Assembly (NCBI RefSeq): GCF_027943255.1
Contig: NC_072892.1
Coordinates: 117,259,792-117,323,791, forward strand
From: Anastrepha obliqua
Taxonomy: Eukaryota > Arthropoda > Insecta > Diptera > Tephritidae
DNA length: 64,000 bases
Direction: 5' to 3'
In this document: positions 1-11,715 of the stretch, one piece after another
How the letters are laid out: each line of letters starts with the position of its first letter
How positions within the stretch are numbered: the stretch's first letter is position 1
Made by a program: the position numbers and the translations under genes
Notes under the pieces: model-generated
Database searches by the model: none
Seen by the model: only the letters and a program-made list of their open reading frames with translations
Told to the model about the DNA's origin: nothing

Positions 1-874
1 TGAATAAACCTAATTTAAGCTTTTTTTACGGCCTATATTCCACCTTGGAACCACGGAAAATATGTCTATATGTACACATACATACACAGGCTCTTGTAAA
101 ATCTTAGAATAAAATCTATAAAAAAATTGTGAAGCGCCTTCTCAAGTTCTGAAATAGTAACGAATTACAAAACCAAAACAAAAAATGAGTTGCCTGTTCG
201 TATTTACGCTGAATGCATGTCAAAGTTCACTTCCCATAATACCCAGATTTAATGAAGCAGAATTCAGAAAAATATGCATATCTGAAGGCGTAGACAAAAA
301 TTACGTTCTCGCCTATTTTACAGCTGATCGTAAACTCCCAATCCTCTTTTAGTCTATATTGTCAGTTCTTCAGCTGTTAAATTTACATTTATGCATTGCC
401 ACTGCTTACCTCGATGTCGCTTACGTTAATTTTACGGTTAGGGCTCGATATGCAAATCTTCACATGCGTTCGGTCGCACACACAAATTTACACCCAGATG
501 CACTTGTCTGAATTTCAATTTATGTACGAGTATGCAGTGTATTCTCCCTGCAAGTGGCTTTTTCCCTAGCGTAGAATCATTTTAGTACGGATAGCCGAAT
601 TTAATAGAAGAAATCATACTAGTTCGTCATTGACTAGAATAAAACCAGTAGTAAAATTATATACAATAAATATTTGTCTGCAAATTAGTAGATTCTTTTA
701 AATTCAAATTTAATATTTAAAACCCTCTAATCAAATACATTATTTTATTAGTTTATGTTTTAATGAAGTCTGCTGGAGAACCTTACAAACCATTTATAAT
801 TTAACAGAGAGAAGAAACTTGCTTTAAGCCTGGCTAAAGTTCAATTAAAATCTATATGGAGCGCATAATTACTA
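1..874. other. AT-rich non-coding stretch
   Basis: No reading frame of credible length or recognisable protein. Holds short TACA/CACA runs (about 70-90 and 475-485) typical of fly intergenic DNA. I see no element ends before the TA at 873-874. Confidence 0.5.
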
Positions 875-1812
875 AAGGGTGAACAATTAAGAGGTATCGG
901 ATTTTAAATTGAAATAAAATCTCGAAAATTCAAATTGATTGGGCAATCTTTATTATTTTTGTTTATTTATTTCATGACATTTATTTTGTAAAGATAGTCC
1001 CTTTCAAATATTGACCGCAATCCCGCTGTAATTCGGCCAACCATAAACACCAATTTAGAATGACTCGTTGGAGGGCTTCGATCGGTATCTCGTGAATAAC
1101 TTCAGTAATGTTGGCGTCCAATGCCTCAATCGAAATTGGTTTATCCACAAAACATTTATACCTTACATGTCTCGACAAATAAAAGTCCAAATACGTGATA
1201 TCACACGAACTTGGTGGCCAATCCACGGGTCCGAGAGAAGAGATAAATTAGTTACTACAAAATGACTACGTAGAAATTCCATTCTTTCACGGGCTGTATG
1301 GAAAGTAGCGTCGTCTTGTTGGAACCAAATGTTGAGGAGATCACGCTATTCAATTTCCGGCAGCACGGCATCAAAAAGTCGTTTATCATGACGCAATAGC
1401 GTTCGCCATTCATAATTACGTTGGTGCTAGCCTCGTCTTTGAAGAAAAATGGGCCGACGCCCAATATGTCGTTCCAAAAGGTTGTTTTCAATGGATATAA
1501 TGGCTATTCCTGCATGGCATTGGGTTGCTCTGTAGCATAAATACGACAATTTTGCTAATTGGCGTTGTCATTAAGCAAAAATGGGCCTCATCGCTGAACA
1601 CCATAAGTTGGTCTGAGCGCGCGATGCACATTTTTCACAGCGTCGATTTTCGTAATGCAATTGTACATTTTGTAAACGTGGTTGAGGCCTAAGTCTTTCC
1701 ATGATGAAATGTCAATAAATACTGAAAAATTATGTATTTAGTTTCACAGTAGTCACGCGTGATCCGTCAAAAACACCTTGTTGGAAAAAGTACCTCCAAC
1801 CTGATCACCCCT
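875..1812 (-). mobile_element. Deleted mariner-like element (DUF4817-type transposase)
   Basis: A DNA transposon bounded by TA at 873-874 and 1813-1814. Its ends are imperfect inverted repeats: AAGGGTGAACAATTAAGAGG on the left against AGGGGTGATCAGGTTGGAGG read inward from the right. The minus strand encodes pieces of a DDE transposase of the arthropod mariner/Tc1 type that carries a DUF4817-like N-terminal helix-turn-helix. Visible pieces are a short N-terminal remnant near 1650-1700, the block with PFFFKDEAS at 1255-1491, and the C-terminal block at 981-1226 with the third catalytic aspartate in SSCDITYLD. The element is about 940 bp against roughly 1.25 kb for the fuller relative at 35.7 kb. 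It lacks most of the region between the helix-turn-helix and the catalytic core, and frames are broken. Non-functional. Family naming is from memory of protein motifs. Confidence 0.7.
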
Positions 1813-2080
1813 TACTTCAGTAATGTTGGTGCTGGTAGAGCAGAAAAATAATTACTGAAAGATTGGTGCGGAAAGCTTCTAGGTCGATTAAATGGTGAAA
1901 AATCAAATTAAGGTGCTGGGTACTATCTTCGAACACAAAAAAGCACGTTGTGTAGAATTATCATCAAGATTATCTTTAGCAAATTCCTACAAGCAAAATT
2001 CAAACAAGCAGATTCCTTCCTCCGCATTCTATCAGCAAAAATCTTAAAAACGTGTTTAGCACCGATATAACAAGGGAATA

Positions 2081-3371
2081 CTACTGTGGGCAAAAAGTAA
2101 GGTGAATTTGGTTGTAAAATGAAAAATCTTTAGGTATTCTTGTAAATCAATTTCATCGCCTTCAAAATAATCCCCTCCCGATGAAATACACTTATGCCAA
2201 CGATTTTTCCAATCCCCGAAACATGCCAAATAGTCCATTTCCGGTATAATCATCAGAACCTTCTTCGATTCAGCTTTTATCTCCTCAATCGACTCGAAAC
2301 GCGTTCCCCGGAGTCGTCTCTTGAGTTTTGGGAATAGCCAGAAGTCACACGGAGCCAAATCAGGCGAATACGGTGGTTGCCGTGCGTGGTACTTTTGGCG
2401 AAATGGTCACGAAGAACGAGTGCAGTATGAGACGGTGCATTATCGTGATGCAAAAACCAAGAGTTGTTGGCCCATAATTCTGGTCTTTTTAGACGAATTT
2501 CTTCACGTAAACGACGCATAACGCTCAAATAATATTCCTTATTAACAGTTTGGCCAGGTGGAAGGAATTCATAGTGCACCACACCACGAAAATCGAAAAA
2601 ACTGTCATCATGACCTTTATTTTTGAACGACTTTGACGTGCTCTTTTCGGTCTAGCCTCGCCTTTAGCACGATATTCGCTTGATTGGTCGGTTGTTTCAG
2701 GGTCGTAAGCATAAATCCAAGTCTCATCTCCCGTAATAATGCATTTGAGCTTGTCCTGATAGTCTGAAAGCATTGTTTCACACACATCAACGCGACGACT
2801 TTTTTCCAAGAAATTGAGAGTTTTCGATACCAAACGAGGCCCAAATGGTCTTTCAAAATGGTTTTGACAGATCCTTCTCATATAGTCCGATCATATTAGT
2901 AAGGTCTTTAACAACCAACCGACGATTTTTGAGCACTAACTCCTTCACTTTATTGACGTGTTGGTCATCTGTTGACGTCGATAGTCGTCCGGAGCGCTCC
3001 AAGTCATCAACACTTTCTCGACCCTCTTTGAAGTCTTTGTACCACTTATAAACATTTTTCTGCTACATGGTCGAATCACCAAATGCCTTCTGCAACATGC
3101 TAAAGGTTTTCGCAGCCGAAATTTCTCTCCGCAAATAAAAGTTGATGGCACTTCTCTGCTCAATCAAATCAGTCATTGTAAAAATCGAAAAATGCGCTCT
3201 TGGTCGTTTGGTAAGCACAAGCGTAAATATATTACTGATAACGACATTCACATGAAAGTTGGCCAAGATGTTATTAACAGTGCTGTCAACTCAGGAAAAA
3301 AATAACTAGAGCGAAATATTAATCCCGTGAAGTTTGACAAATAAATTCACCTTCCTTTTTGCCCACAGTAG
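2081..3371 (-). mobile_element. Mariner transposon A, full length, transposase broken
   Basis: A 1291-bp mariner between TA at 2079-2080 and 3372-3373. The inverted repeats start CTACTGTGGGCAAAAAG at both ends and match at 28 of 30 positions, so the copy is fairly young. The minus-strand transposase starts near 3176 (MTDLIEQRS) and runs to about 2110. Visible in order: N-terminal helix-turn-helix region, first catalytic D in ITGDETW, second D in LHHDNAPSH, third D context in APCDFWLFP, and the C-terminal FGDWKNRWHKC. That is the mariner D,D34D pattern. The frame shifts several times (at least near 2850, 2600 and 2350), so no full protein can be made. It lies 268 bp from the preceding element and 70 bp from the next mariner. 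Confidence 0.9.
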
Positions 3372-3441
3372 TACAACATTAACGGGATCTACGGAAATAA
3401 GAGCCTGTTGGGGCATACAAATTTCTATGTGTTTTTTTGTA

Positions 3442-4527
3442 TTGGGTATGGGAATAAGTTTCCGTCTTTTCTAAGCCAAAGTTACGAATTATTTAAACAA
3501 TTAAATAATTCACATGACATCATGTGAAGTATGTACCATTGGAACCTAAAACTTTACACCATCTTTCAGCCAGCATACGGACTCCTCTGATGAAAAATTC
3601 GAGCTCTTTTGACTTCATCCATACATTGAGCTAGTTTGCGATGATCTCGTAAGAAGTGAACTGCTCTCCAATAAGAGCTGACTCCATTGATCGGAACAGA
3701 AGGTAATCCAAAGGTGCAATGTCTGGTGGGGCAAGATTTCCCAATTCAGTTCATCTAAATTTTTCGATCGCCACTGATGGTTTCAGATGGTTTAAGTAGT
3801 TCATAGATGACACCCTTCTGATCCCACCAGATGCACAACATAACCTTTGAAGCATGAATACTTTTTTTCGCTGTCGATGGACCTTATTCATCTGGTTCAT
3901 CTGGCAGCCTCCGACATTTTCGACGCTTAGGGTTATCAAAATAGATCCATTTTACATCGCCGATGGAGAGAACCTTTTCGTTTCTGCCGCTCAAGAAGCA
4001 TCTCACATATCACCAAACGTCTCTCGATATCTCTCTCCTTTAACTGATGTGGTACCCAGTTACTTATTTTCTGGATCACTCCCATCGCGTGCAAGCGTTT
4101 ACCGACGGTTGATCTTTAACATATCATCAAGGATTCGACATGCGTCTTCATCTAATAATTTTTTCTGTGCCTCTTCGCGATCTTTATCACTCACGTCGAA
4201 ATTACCACTTTGAAAACGTCGAAACCACTCCTTATAAGTTATATTTGATGGAGCGTGATTACCATAAATATTGATCAATATATGACACGTTTTAGCTGCA
4301 CTTTTCTTTAAAAGGTAGTAATGAGGCATGACCTCCAGCAAATGCTGTCGGGATGAACGAAGACATTTTTGAAGTCAGATAAAAAAGGATCTTTACGCTT
4401 CAAACGAATGTCAACTACTGCGTTCGAAACCCCACATATACACCTTCAAATCACCAGTATATTTCTAGAGCGAACACAAAAATAATATCAGCAGCGACAC
4501 CTCTGTGAAACTTATTCCCATACCCAA
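3442..4527 (-). mobile_element. Mariner transposon B, internally degraded
   Basis: The terminal inverted repeats begin TTGGGTATGGGAATAAGTTT and are identical over 21 bases. They are flanked by TA at 3440-3441 and 4528-4529. The minus strand reads as a mariner transposase relic. The N-terminal domain is at 4099-4341 (EWFRRFQSGNFDVSDKDREE, the typical mariner WF-RF-sGdF-v-Dk-r pattern), followed by a WVPH-type linker near 4050. A decayed catalytic region follows, and the C-terminal LAERWCKV lies near 3560. The first catalytic motif is corrupted (a GDEKW-like motif reads KMDLF). At 1086 bp it is shorter than an intact mariner (about 1.3 kb), so it has lost some 200 bp. Its protein is of a different subfamily from the copies at 2.1 and 7.6 kb. 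Confidence 0.85.
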
Positions 4528-5935
4528 TATTTTCTTTTTGTATTTTTTTTTCAGAACCTAATTAGCTTTACTGGCGCCGCTGAGCTAGAAATGTTATTGG
4601 GAAAGTCACTTGAATTTATTAAAAAATGAGTTTCGCCAAAAAAGTTCATCGCAGAAAAAGGCACGCGGAAACCGGACCCATAAAATATTGTCACTATGCA
4701 TGAATATTCACGAAACGACTATTAACAATACCGTACGAATGAGGTGCTAAAACAAGAAATGAATGCCAGATGACAGGAATAGAGGAGGCAAGTTTTTGTG
4801 GCAGCATAGTTTTTGTCCTTTAATTTCGCAATCCAGTGTTCGGACTCAAAGGAGTCGTTTTATTGGAGAAAAAATTAGCAGCATGAGTTCGAAATTTAGT
4901 TAGGATTAATTTTCTTTATATTTCTAAAGTGAATAGCTTAAATTATATTCCTACGTTCGTTTTTTTTTAAGAATTTGTTTTAATTTTTTAGGATTTACTC
5001 ATACCCTAAGTTTCATGCAATTTTTGAATGTTTAGCCAATTACTGAACTTGAAAGAAGTTTCATTTACACTTTTAATATGAAATAGAATATTTTGAGGTG
5101 TTGGAATGGAACGGAATGGTTTTTTTATTATTAATTTATTTATTTTTAACTGGTCTAAAACTGATGTTTTAGAAAGAAATTGCATTCGAGTTTTTTTCGG
5201 CTAGTATGAACTAATCTTTTGATTGGAATTTTGGTAATGCATGGCCGGACAATTGACATCTAATATGGGAAAAGATGGAACACGAACTGGCTAAGCTGAA
5301 AAGTGAAACGGTAGTATTCTAATTTACAACGAGTATTTTCCCCTGCAGGTCTGCTACTAGACGCAAACCAGTCGTTTGATGTGCTTCGCAGCCTATGGCA
5401 TACCTCAGTTGTGCGCTCCCTGTCGTTCTTTCTTTCATTTGGAAATCGGCTTTGGGTTTTGCTGTACTGCTCTTTATTAATGTTAATGTTTTCATTGTTT
5501 TTGGCTCAACTACAGCAGCTCTAAGTTCTCTAGTGAAAGCAATGGTCGTATACTTAATTGCTGTTGTTTTACAGCTAAACGCCGTAGTTGCTTTTGTAAT
5601 ATTTTTGTTGTAGCTGTTATCGGTGCTCTATTGACAATACATGGTGATTTGGTAAAGCTGAAATGAAATTTCCCATTAATAAGTTTAGTTTCACATGCAT
5701 GCGGACAGCTGGCCACTCCATCTGCACAATTGCTTTTACAAGTCGAAAGAGAGTTAGTACACATATACAGAGGCATATACGCATGAGAATATATCCCTTT
5801 ACGTGTACATGAGCAATGACAGTGTACTTGCAAATAATGTTCCCAATCAAATTTGTTTATAAGCAATAATGTTTTGAGGTGTAGCAGCAGGATTAACTAA
5901 ATTGAAGTTTGGTTTTTATTAAGCAAATAATGAAG
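4528..5935. other. Non-coding AT-rich stretch
   Basis: No element or gene recognised. The open frame at 5395-5613 is hydrophobic but comes from a T-rich strand; it has no conserved motif, and I do not count it as a gene. Confidence 0.45.
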
Positions 5936-7400
5936 CCCTAAATTCGGACCGGACGGAACTTTAATTTTAACTTGAGTTTGTGGAAAAGTTCATCTTTACT
6001 AATGTCCACAAAGAGAGAGGAGAGAGTACTCCTCTTACTCCCTACCACTTATTAATGGACAAACTCTCTCAATATCTCTCAGCCCAACGTACTTAGAGGT
6101 AATCTTGGACTCCAAACTTGGCTGGAAAATGAATATTGAAGAACGGGTACGGGAAGTGGAAATAGCTCTTATTATTATTATTTGTCTGTATGACTGTAAA
6201 CGTGAGCTTGTGGGGGGGAGATGGGGCCTTGAGCCCAAGTATACTTTATAGTTGTATAAGGCGGTTATGCGACCAGTTTTATTATATGGATCGCTATGGA
6301 TCGCACCAAACGTGCCAAGCTCTAGGGAGAGATTACAATATTAAATTACTTGGCAGAGTACAAAGATCAGCCTGTGGAATTACAGTCGGTGCAATTCGAT
6401 CATGCTCTAGGCAAGCTCTTAATGCACTCACACATGTTATTCTGCTAGATCTACATATCAAGAAGATGGTAACTTTTAGGTTAAATGAAGTGGCTAGGCT
6501 TGTTGGTCTATTATTGCGACAAAATCAGTACACCACGAAGAGGACTACTGAGTTTTTTCGTCCGTAGGAATTTCGCCACTCTTTTTCATCTCGTGAGGAA
6601 TGGAGTACAGGACTTTCACTAAACGACTTCGACACTGCAGGTCTATAAAAATGGTTTAAAAATGGATTGTAGTGTTGGATCTGATATATATTCTAATAGT
6701 CCTAGCATCTTCCTAATACTTGCAGTGTTTTCCAGGTGGAAGTATTAGTAATAAGGGAAGCTTATAGGTTACGAATCTCAGACTTCTCTTTCAAGTGCAA
6801 TGTCGCTATTCTTTGGATAGCTAAGCTGCAATCCAGGCATTGGATTCAGTTACAAAACCCTTAAAACTGTTGGAATAAAGCAGGAATAGCTTTATCAACT
6901 TGAGCGTAAATCATAAAGTTACCTTAATCTGTATTCCAATCGGTATTCACACCACTGGATGTAATCACGTATGCAATCTCCTTAAAATACCTACGAATCA
7001 CGGATTGTAGATGGAGGGATCAGACGACATGCAAAGTCAACAGATCGTTATGGCCCACCTATAACCCCAAACAAACGTCAACATTGATATATATGAAACG
7101 AAGGGATGCCTGCAGACTCACGGCAGTCATAACTGGCCTCTGGCCCATAGGTGAGCAAGCAGCTAAAACGAGCATCACTTACAAATCATACTGTCATATC
7201 ATCTTAATCAACCGAAGAAAAAGAAAATTAGCTTCCTCTCTGTAAGTGCGCTGCCCTACGAAAGGCGAGGTTGTTAACCCTTGCCAAGCCGCTTTTTGAA
7301 AACCTCGAAGAGCTGGCCGTTATAGACGTAAACAACCTTAAAAGGTTTCTCAATTACATATTCTGAATATAGTCGTGTAGGAATAACTTTTTGGTAGCGA
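5936..7400 (+). mobile_element. I-type LINE, 3' half, decayed
   Basis: Plus-strand relic of a non-LTR retrotransposon. In order, across shifting frames: the RT thumb region (KYLGVILDSKLGWK-like) near 6090-6140; the post-RT segment at 6340-6480 (RVQRSACGIT, ALNALTHVI, LDLHIKKM); an RNase H remnant near 6630-6830 (SVFQVEVL-like); and the C-terminal tail near 7100-7360 (ACRLTAVITGLWPIG, then a Cys-rich block and LLTLAKPLFENLEELAV). This is the domain order of I/LOA-clade LINEs, which carry RNase H after RT. The copy is cut off 5' just before the thumb and is full of indels and stops. It is closely similar in motif to the minus-strand copy at 53.9-55.1 kb. Dead copy. Confidence 0.7.
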
Positions 7401-7631
7401 GGATGTGGCAACAAAATGGTGCGGAAGCGCTAATATGATTCTTACTGAATTACCGCTTAAACCTGCCAGCCAAGCCTGTTTGCGGGTAATCTCTTGTAGC
7501 CTTTAATAGAGTTTATTGTTCCTCCTTATTCTGAACTGAATTTTCTAGATTTCTGCATCGATACAATCCTCTTTAGGATACGTCCTTTTAAGATAGCTCA
7601 TACTTGATTGCCTCATAGGCTGTATTGTCGA

Positions 7632-8883
7632 GAGATGTGTTCAAAAATTATCGCGAATTTTGTGTTTTTTCAAAAATTATTTATTTATTCATTAATATCT
7701 ATTTTGTCCCTTTCAAAGTAATCCCCATGGGATATTATGCACTTGGGCCAACGTTTTTCCCAATCTTCGAAGTACTTCAAAAATCATTTTTTTTTATCCT
7801 GTTCAGCTCCTCTTTCGATACCGCCTTTATCTCATCAATTGTAGCGTAGCGTCGTCCTTTCATGGGCCTCTTCAGTTTCGGGAGCTGGGGAAAGACGGTG
7901 GCTGTGGCGTTATAAGTGTGTTGTTTTTGGCCAAAAAGTTGCGCTTAAGCAACGATGTGTGAGCAGGGGCGTTATCGTGAAGCAAGAGCCAATTTTTGGT
8001 CTTCCGGGCGTTTCTTACGGATTGCTTCCCGCAAATTGCACATAACTTGCAGGTAATATTCCTTATTAACCGTTTTACCCTGTGGCAGGAACTCATGATG
8101 TACAAAGCCCCTGCAATCAAAGAAAACGGTAAGCAAAACTTTTACATTGGACCGACATTGTCGCGCTTTTTTCGGTCTTGGTTCGTGCGGCAGCTTCCAT
8201 TGAGATGATTGAGCTTTGGTTTCCACGTCATAACCATAAACAACAACAAACGATTCGTCACCAGTTATGACCCTCTGAAGCAAATTTGGGTCGTCGCGGA
8301 CAGAGTCCAACATCTCATTAGCAAGGTTCATGCGATGCTACTTTTGGTCGAAATTGAGCAGATTTGGTACGAATTTTGCTGCGACTCGTCTCATGCCCAA
8401 ATCATTGAAAAAATCGAATGGCACGAGCCAATTCGATACTGATGATTCGATACCATTTTTTTCACTTCATCAATTTTATCGTCTGTTGTTGAAGTGCTCG
8501 GGCGTCCGGCACGCTTTTCGTCGTTCACATCTTCTCGGCCTTCTGAGAACATTTTGTACCACCGATAAACATTGCTTTGGTCCAAAGTAGCTTCTCCGTA
8601 CGACACAGTCAACATTCGGAATGCATCCCCGCACTTAATTTCGTTTTTCAAACAAAATTTGATACAGATTCTTGGATCCATCTTTTTGAATAGGTAAAAA
8701 TCGAACACGAGCCGAAACACGTGCAAGCAAAGCAGCTGTCAACAATTAACTGAACATTCAAAACGGCCGAACTCGTCGGCATAAGTGAGATACAGGAGTA
8801 CTAACATATCACCACAAAAAAATCGAAATTTGAATATACATAACCTGCGAAAAAAATTCGCGATATTTTTTGAGCACACCTCG
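7632..8883 (-). mobile_element. Mariner transposon C, transposase broken
   Basis: About 1.25 kb. The inverted ends are GAGATGTGTTCAAAAATTAT on the left and GAGGTGTGCTCAAAAAATAT read inward from the right. Both continue into CGCGAATTTT. The minus-strand transposase starts near 8681 (MDPRICIKFC). It shows the helix-turn-helix block with YRWYKMFSEGREDV at 8391-8681, VITGDES with the first catalytic D near 8270, HHEFLPQGKTVNKEYYLQVM near 8100, LLLHDNAPAHTS with the second D near 7960, and the KLKRPMKGRR-like segment near 7860. Small indels break the frame at about 8390 and 7980, and the third-D motif PYSPDLAP is deleted or scrambled near 7890. The protein is related to that of mariner A but the ends differ. 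Confidence 0.85.
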
Positions 8884-9917
8884 GATATCTTCTGAAAAGT
8901 TGGGTAAATGTTACGGCGAAGCAAGGTTTTAGTTGTTTTTAAGGTACGGCTATGGCGAAAATTTGGATGATTTCAAAACCTATTGGAAGTAGTTAAAAAA
9001 TAGTGAACTTCATATCAGAGCCTTCATATCCATGAACCCTTTTAATAAAAACGAAATTATATTAAACTTTGTACGCATCCCCTTTCCTTCTCTTGCATGA
9101 ACAGTGGAAAATCTAATTATTACCAAACAATTTTCTTGCTTTCAAGTTAATGCTGCTTGCACGCAGTACTGACCCATTTTACTTATCGCATGTCCCCACA
9201 TAGCAGACATCGTACTGTACTGCAACAACCTGCGTATTTATAGGCTGTCTGCCGAAAAGCATTTCCATTTCGTCTACTCTGCCCTTACGTTGGGTCTACT
9301 GTTCATTTTTGTTGTTGTTGTTGACAGTAGTTATCATCAATGTTACTGACGGAAATATCGATTTTGGTTTAGGTTCTAAAATGTGAGCGTAGCTACCTGG
9401 CGTTTGTATGAATGTGTGAGTATACACACACATATACGTGAGTGGCTACAGGTAGAGAATTGGTAGAAAATTGAATTGCGCACATACCATATTTCGGGAT
9501 TAGTGCCTACAACCATACATAAGCATGTACACACCTACTCGGAGACAGTTGAATTTTGCAACTGGCACTGTATTTGTGATATCACGTACACACATTCACA
9601 CACATTCAATGTTCGGACAAATTGGGCACAACCGAACTGAAGTTGCGGTTATTTGCTTCGAATCGAATGCATTGCGATTTGAAAACTTTCGAAAGCGGCA
9701 CGTTAATGGCGTGGTGCGGTGGTGAATTTAGAAACAACGGTACTACATGCCAGGCCAATGGATACATGGATCGATGGGAATCGCAGAGAATTGCTCTATT
9801 TGCCTATATGCTTGCACATATTTGAGCAGCACGTGGAATCATGTTTATGTACAGGCGTATGTGTACGTATACGACACATACATTTGCAAACGCGCCCATC
9901 TCGCAAGCACATACCTA
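8884..9917. other. Non-coding stretch with short repeats
   Basis: Holds a GTTGTTGTTGTTG run near 9310-9325 and CACA-rich segments near 9425-9440 and 9590-9610. Overlapping open frames at 9525-9950 look like by-products of this composition. No gene recognised. Confidence 0.45.
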
Positions 9918-11715
9918 CTAGGTTGTTTAATAAGTTTTGCGGTTCAATAAGGAAAACACAATTTTATGGCTTCAAATACATTTTATTATTATTCAGTATA
10001 GTCTCTCTGAGTATCGCATGGAGTTTCACAAGACATCTCTCTCACAAACTCACTGACATGCAAGCAATAGCCCGCCTTACGCTGTCACGCACTGTCAGAC
10101 TGGTGGTCAACATCGCCAAGACAAAGGCTATGAGAGAGAACCACAATAAAGCAATACCTATAATGGTTGATGGAATTTTCCGGTGGAATTTGTAGAAAGC
10201 TTCTGCTACTTCGGCTGCGCTATAACTAACACGACGGAGCAGATGAAGATCTCAACTGCAGGCTAAGCCGGGCAAGAGCGGCGTTCGGGCGCTCGCTGGG
10301 CGAGCTCGCAATCCTCTAGGCGCACTAAACTGCAAATATTCGGCTTATGTGTGAAGTCAGTATTGTTGTAAGGAAGTGAAACATGGCTGATCCCCAACAC
10401 CATCACACAGGGGCTACAATTTTTCGTCAACAAATGCCTTCGCATCAACTGTAGAATATTCTGGCCGAACACCATCACACACACGACACGCTGTGGAGAC
10501 AACAAATGAGGAATCCATCCTAAGACAAAGTGGCGATGGATAGGTCACACACTTACAAAACCACCAGATGGGATCACGAGAAGGGCACTGGACCGCAACC
10601 CACAAGAGAGCAGAGATCGCAGTCGGCCGAAGATGCGTAAGCTAGCAAATGCCGACATCACATTGGACGGCGCAAAAACAACAGCCCAAAATCGGATGCA
10701 ATGGAAGAGTCTTGTCGATGGCCAAAGCTCCAGAGCGGAGTGCACAAGAATATAACAAAATAGTCTTCTTGGACATCAATACACTTGTTCCAACGAAATT
10801 CCAGTTTATGAATTTCAACCCTGAAGTGAAAATCTGGAAGGACTCCAAAACACGCTTCCACAGCTGTATGGCTTCATCATTTGATGAAAAACTCTTTACA
10901 CGAATGGATTTTTTTAGGCCTGGAAACAGATGAAAGTCGCTAGTGACAAGTCTCGCGAATACGGTGGATGCTCTAACAATTCCAATTTTAACTCATTGAT
11001 TTTAGCCATTGCCAAAATACGGTGCATTGTCCTGATGAGAAAGACGATGCAATTTTTTGCTAACTGTATATTTTTTCTTGAGTTTTTTACTTCAGCTGGA
11101 TAAAAGGTTACAATAATATTATTTATTACTTTGCCAGTTTGCAAATAATCCACAAACAAAATTCCTTTCGTATCCCAAAAAATGTATGCTAACACATGCT
11201 TGGTCGATTTCCTTACACGAACTCGTTTCGAACCAGGTTCGCACCACTCTATAATCTCTTGCTTTGGTGTAGAATCTTGATGATAGACTCACGTCTTATC
11301 CATACGGACGAGTTGATGCACAAAATCCACTTTATCCTTTCGAAAGCGCTCTAAATGTTGCTGAGAAAGTCGCATTCGAATGTGTTTTTGTGCACACAGC
11401 TTTCTGAAACCCAATGCTTTAGTCAAAATATTACTTACACTCCCCAATGAGTTGCCTAGGGCTTCTACGAAATCTCTTTCAGTCACTCAATGATTTTCCA
11501 ATACCTTATTTTTCCAATATGCAGTTTTTTTTCTCCTATTTCTGGTATAGTTGTTGCTTTTGGATGTCTTTGACTTAGAAAATACTGTGACTCATCGATA
11601 CTAAATGGAATGAATGAAATGAAACTTCACTAGCATAACGAAAAAAGACACACCAAATTTAGGCTAGGAGCGACGCCCTCTCTTATCAAACCGCAAAACG
11701 TATTGAACAACCTCG
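9918..11715 (-). mobile_element. Mariner transposon D split by a LINE insertion
   Basis: The ends pair as inverted repeats: GGTTGTTTAATAAGTTTTGC from 9921 against GGTTGTTCAATACGTTTTGC read inward from 11713. TA dinucleotides lie outside. The minus strand encodes a mariner transposase relic. The helix-turn-helix C-terminal part is at 11289-11486 (ALGNSLGSVSNILTKALGF, KHIRMRLSQQHLERF). The catalytic domain is at 10914-11195 (KVLAYIFWDTKGILFVDYLQ, then HPPYSRDLSLATF for the third D motif). The C-terminal RWNKCIDVQEDYF lies near 10760-10800. Between this C-terminus and the left end (about 10040-10740) sits an unrelated LINE fragment on the plus strand, so the LINE landed in the 3' part of the mariner. 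The second catalytic motif is lost in a frameshift. Dead. Confidence 0.8.
10045..10745 (+). mobile_element. LINE 3' end nested in mariner D
   Basis: Plus-strand relic of the C-terminal end of a LINE reverse transcriptase. It reads in pieces as SHKLTDMQAIARLTLSRTVR and VNIAKTKAM near 10045-10140, ESFCYFGCAIT near 10200, SVLL-GSETWLI near 10365, FVNKCLRINCRIFWPNTITH near 10420-10490, and KWRWIGHTLTKPPDGITRRA near 10530-10600. The WIGHTLRK plus RGRP ending is characteristic of an arthropod LINE family whose clade I cannot settle (RTE-like or CR1-like). It is 5' truncated just after the RT active site. The copy at 20.16-20.55 kb belongs to the same or a close family. Confidence 0.7.

Noticed and set aside
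5395..5613. Hydrophobic 72-codon frame resembling a membrane protein
   Set aside because: Hydrophobicity follows from T-rich codons; no start context, conserved motif or neighbours support it.
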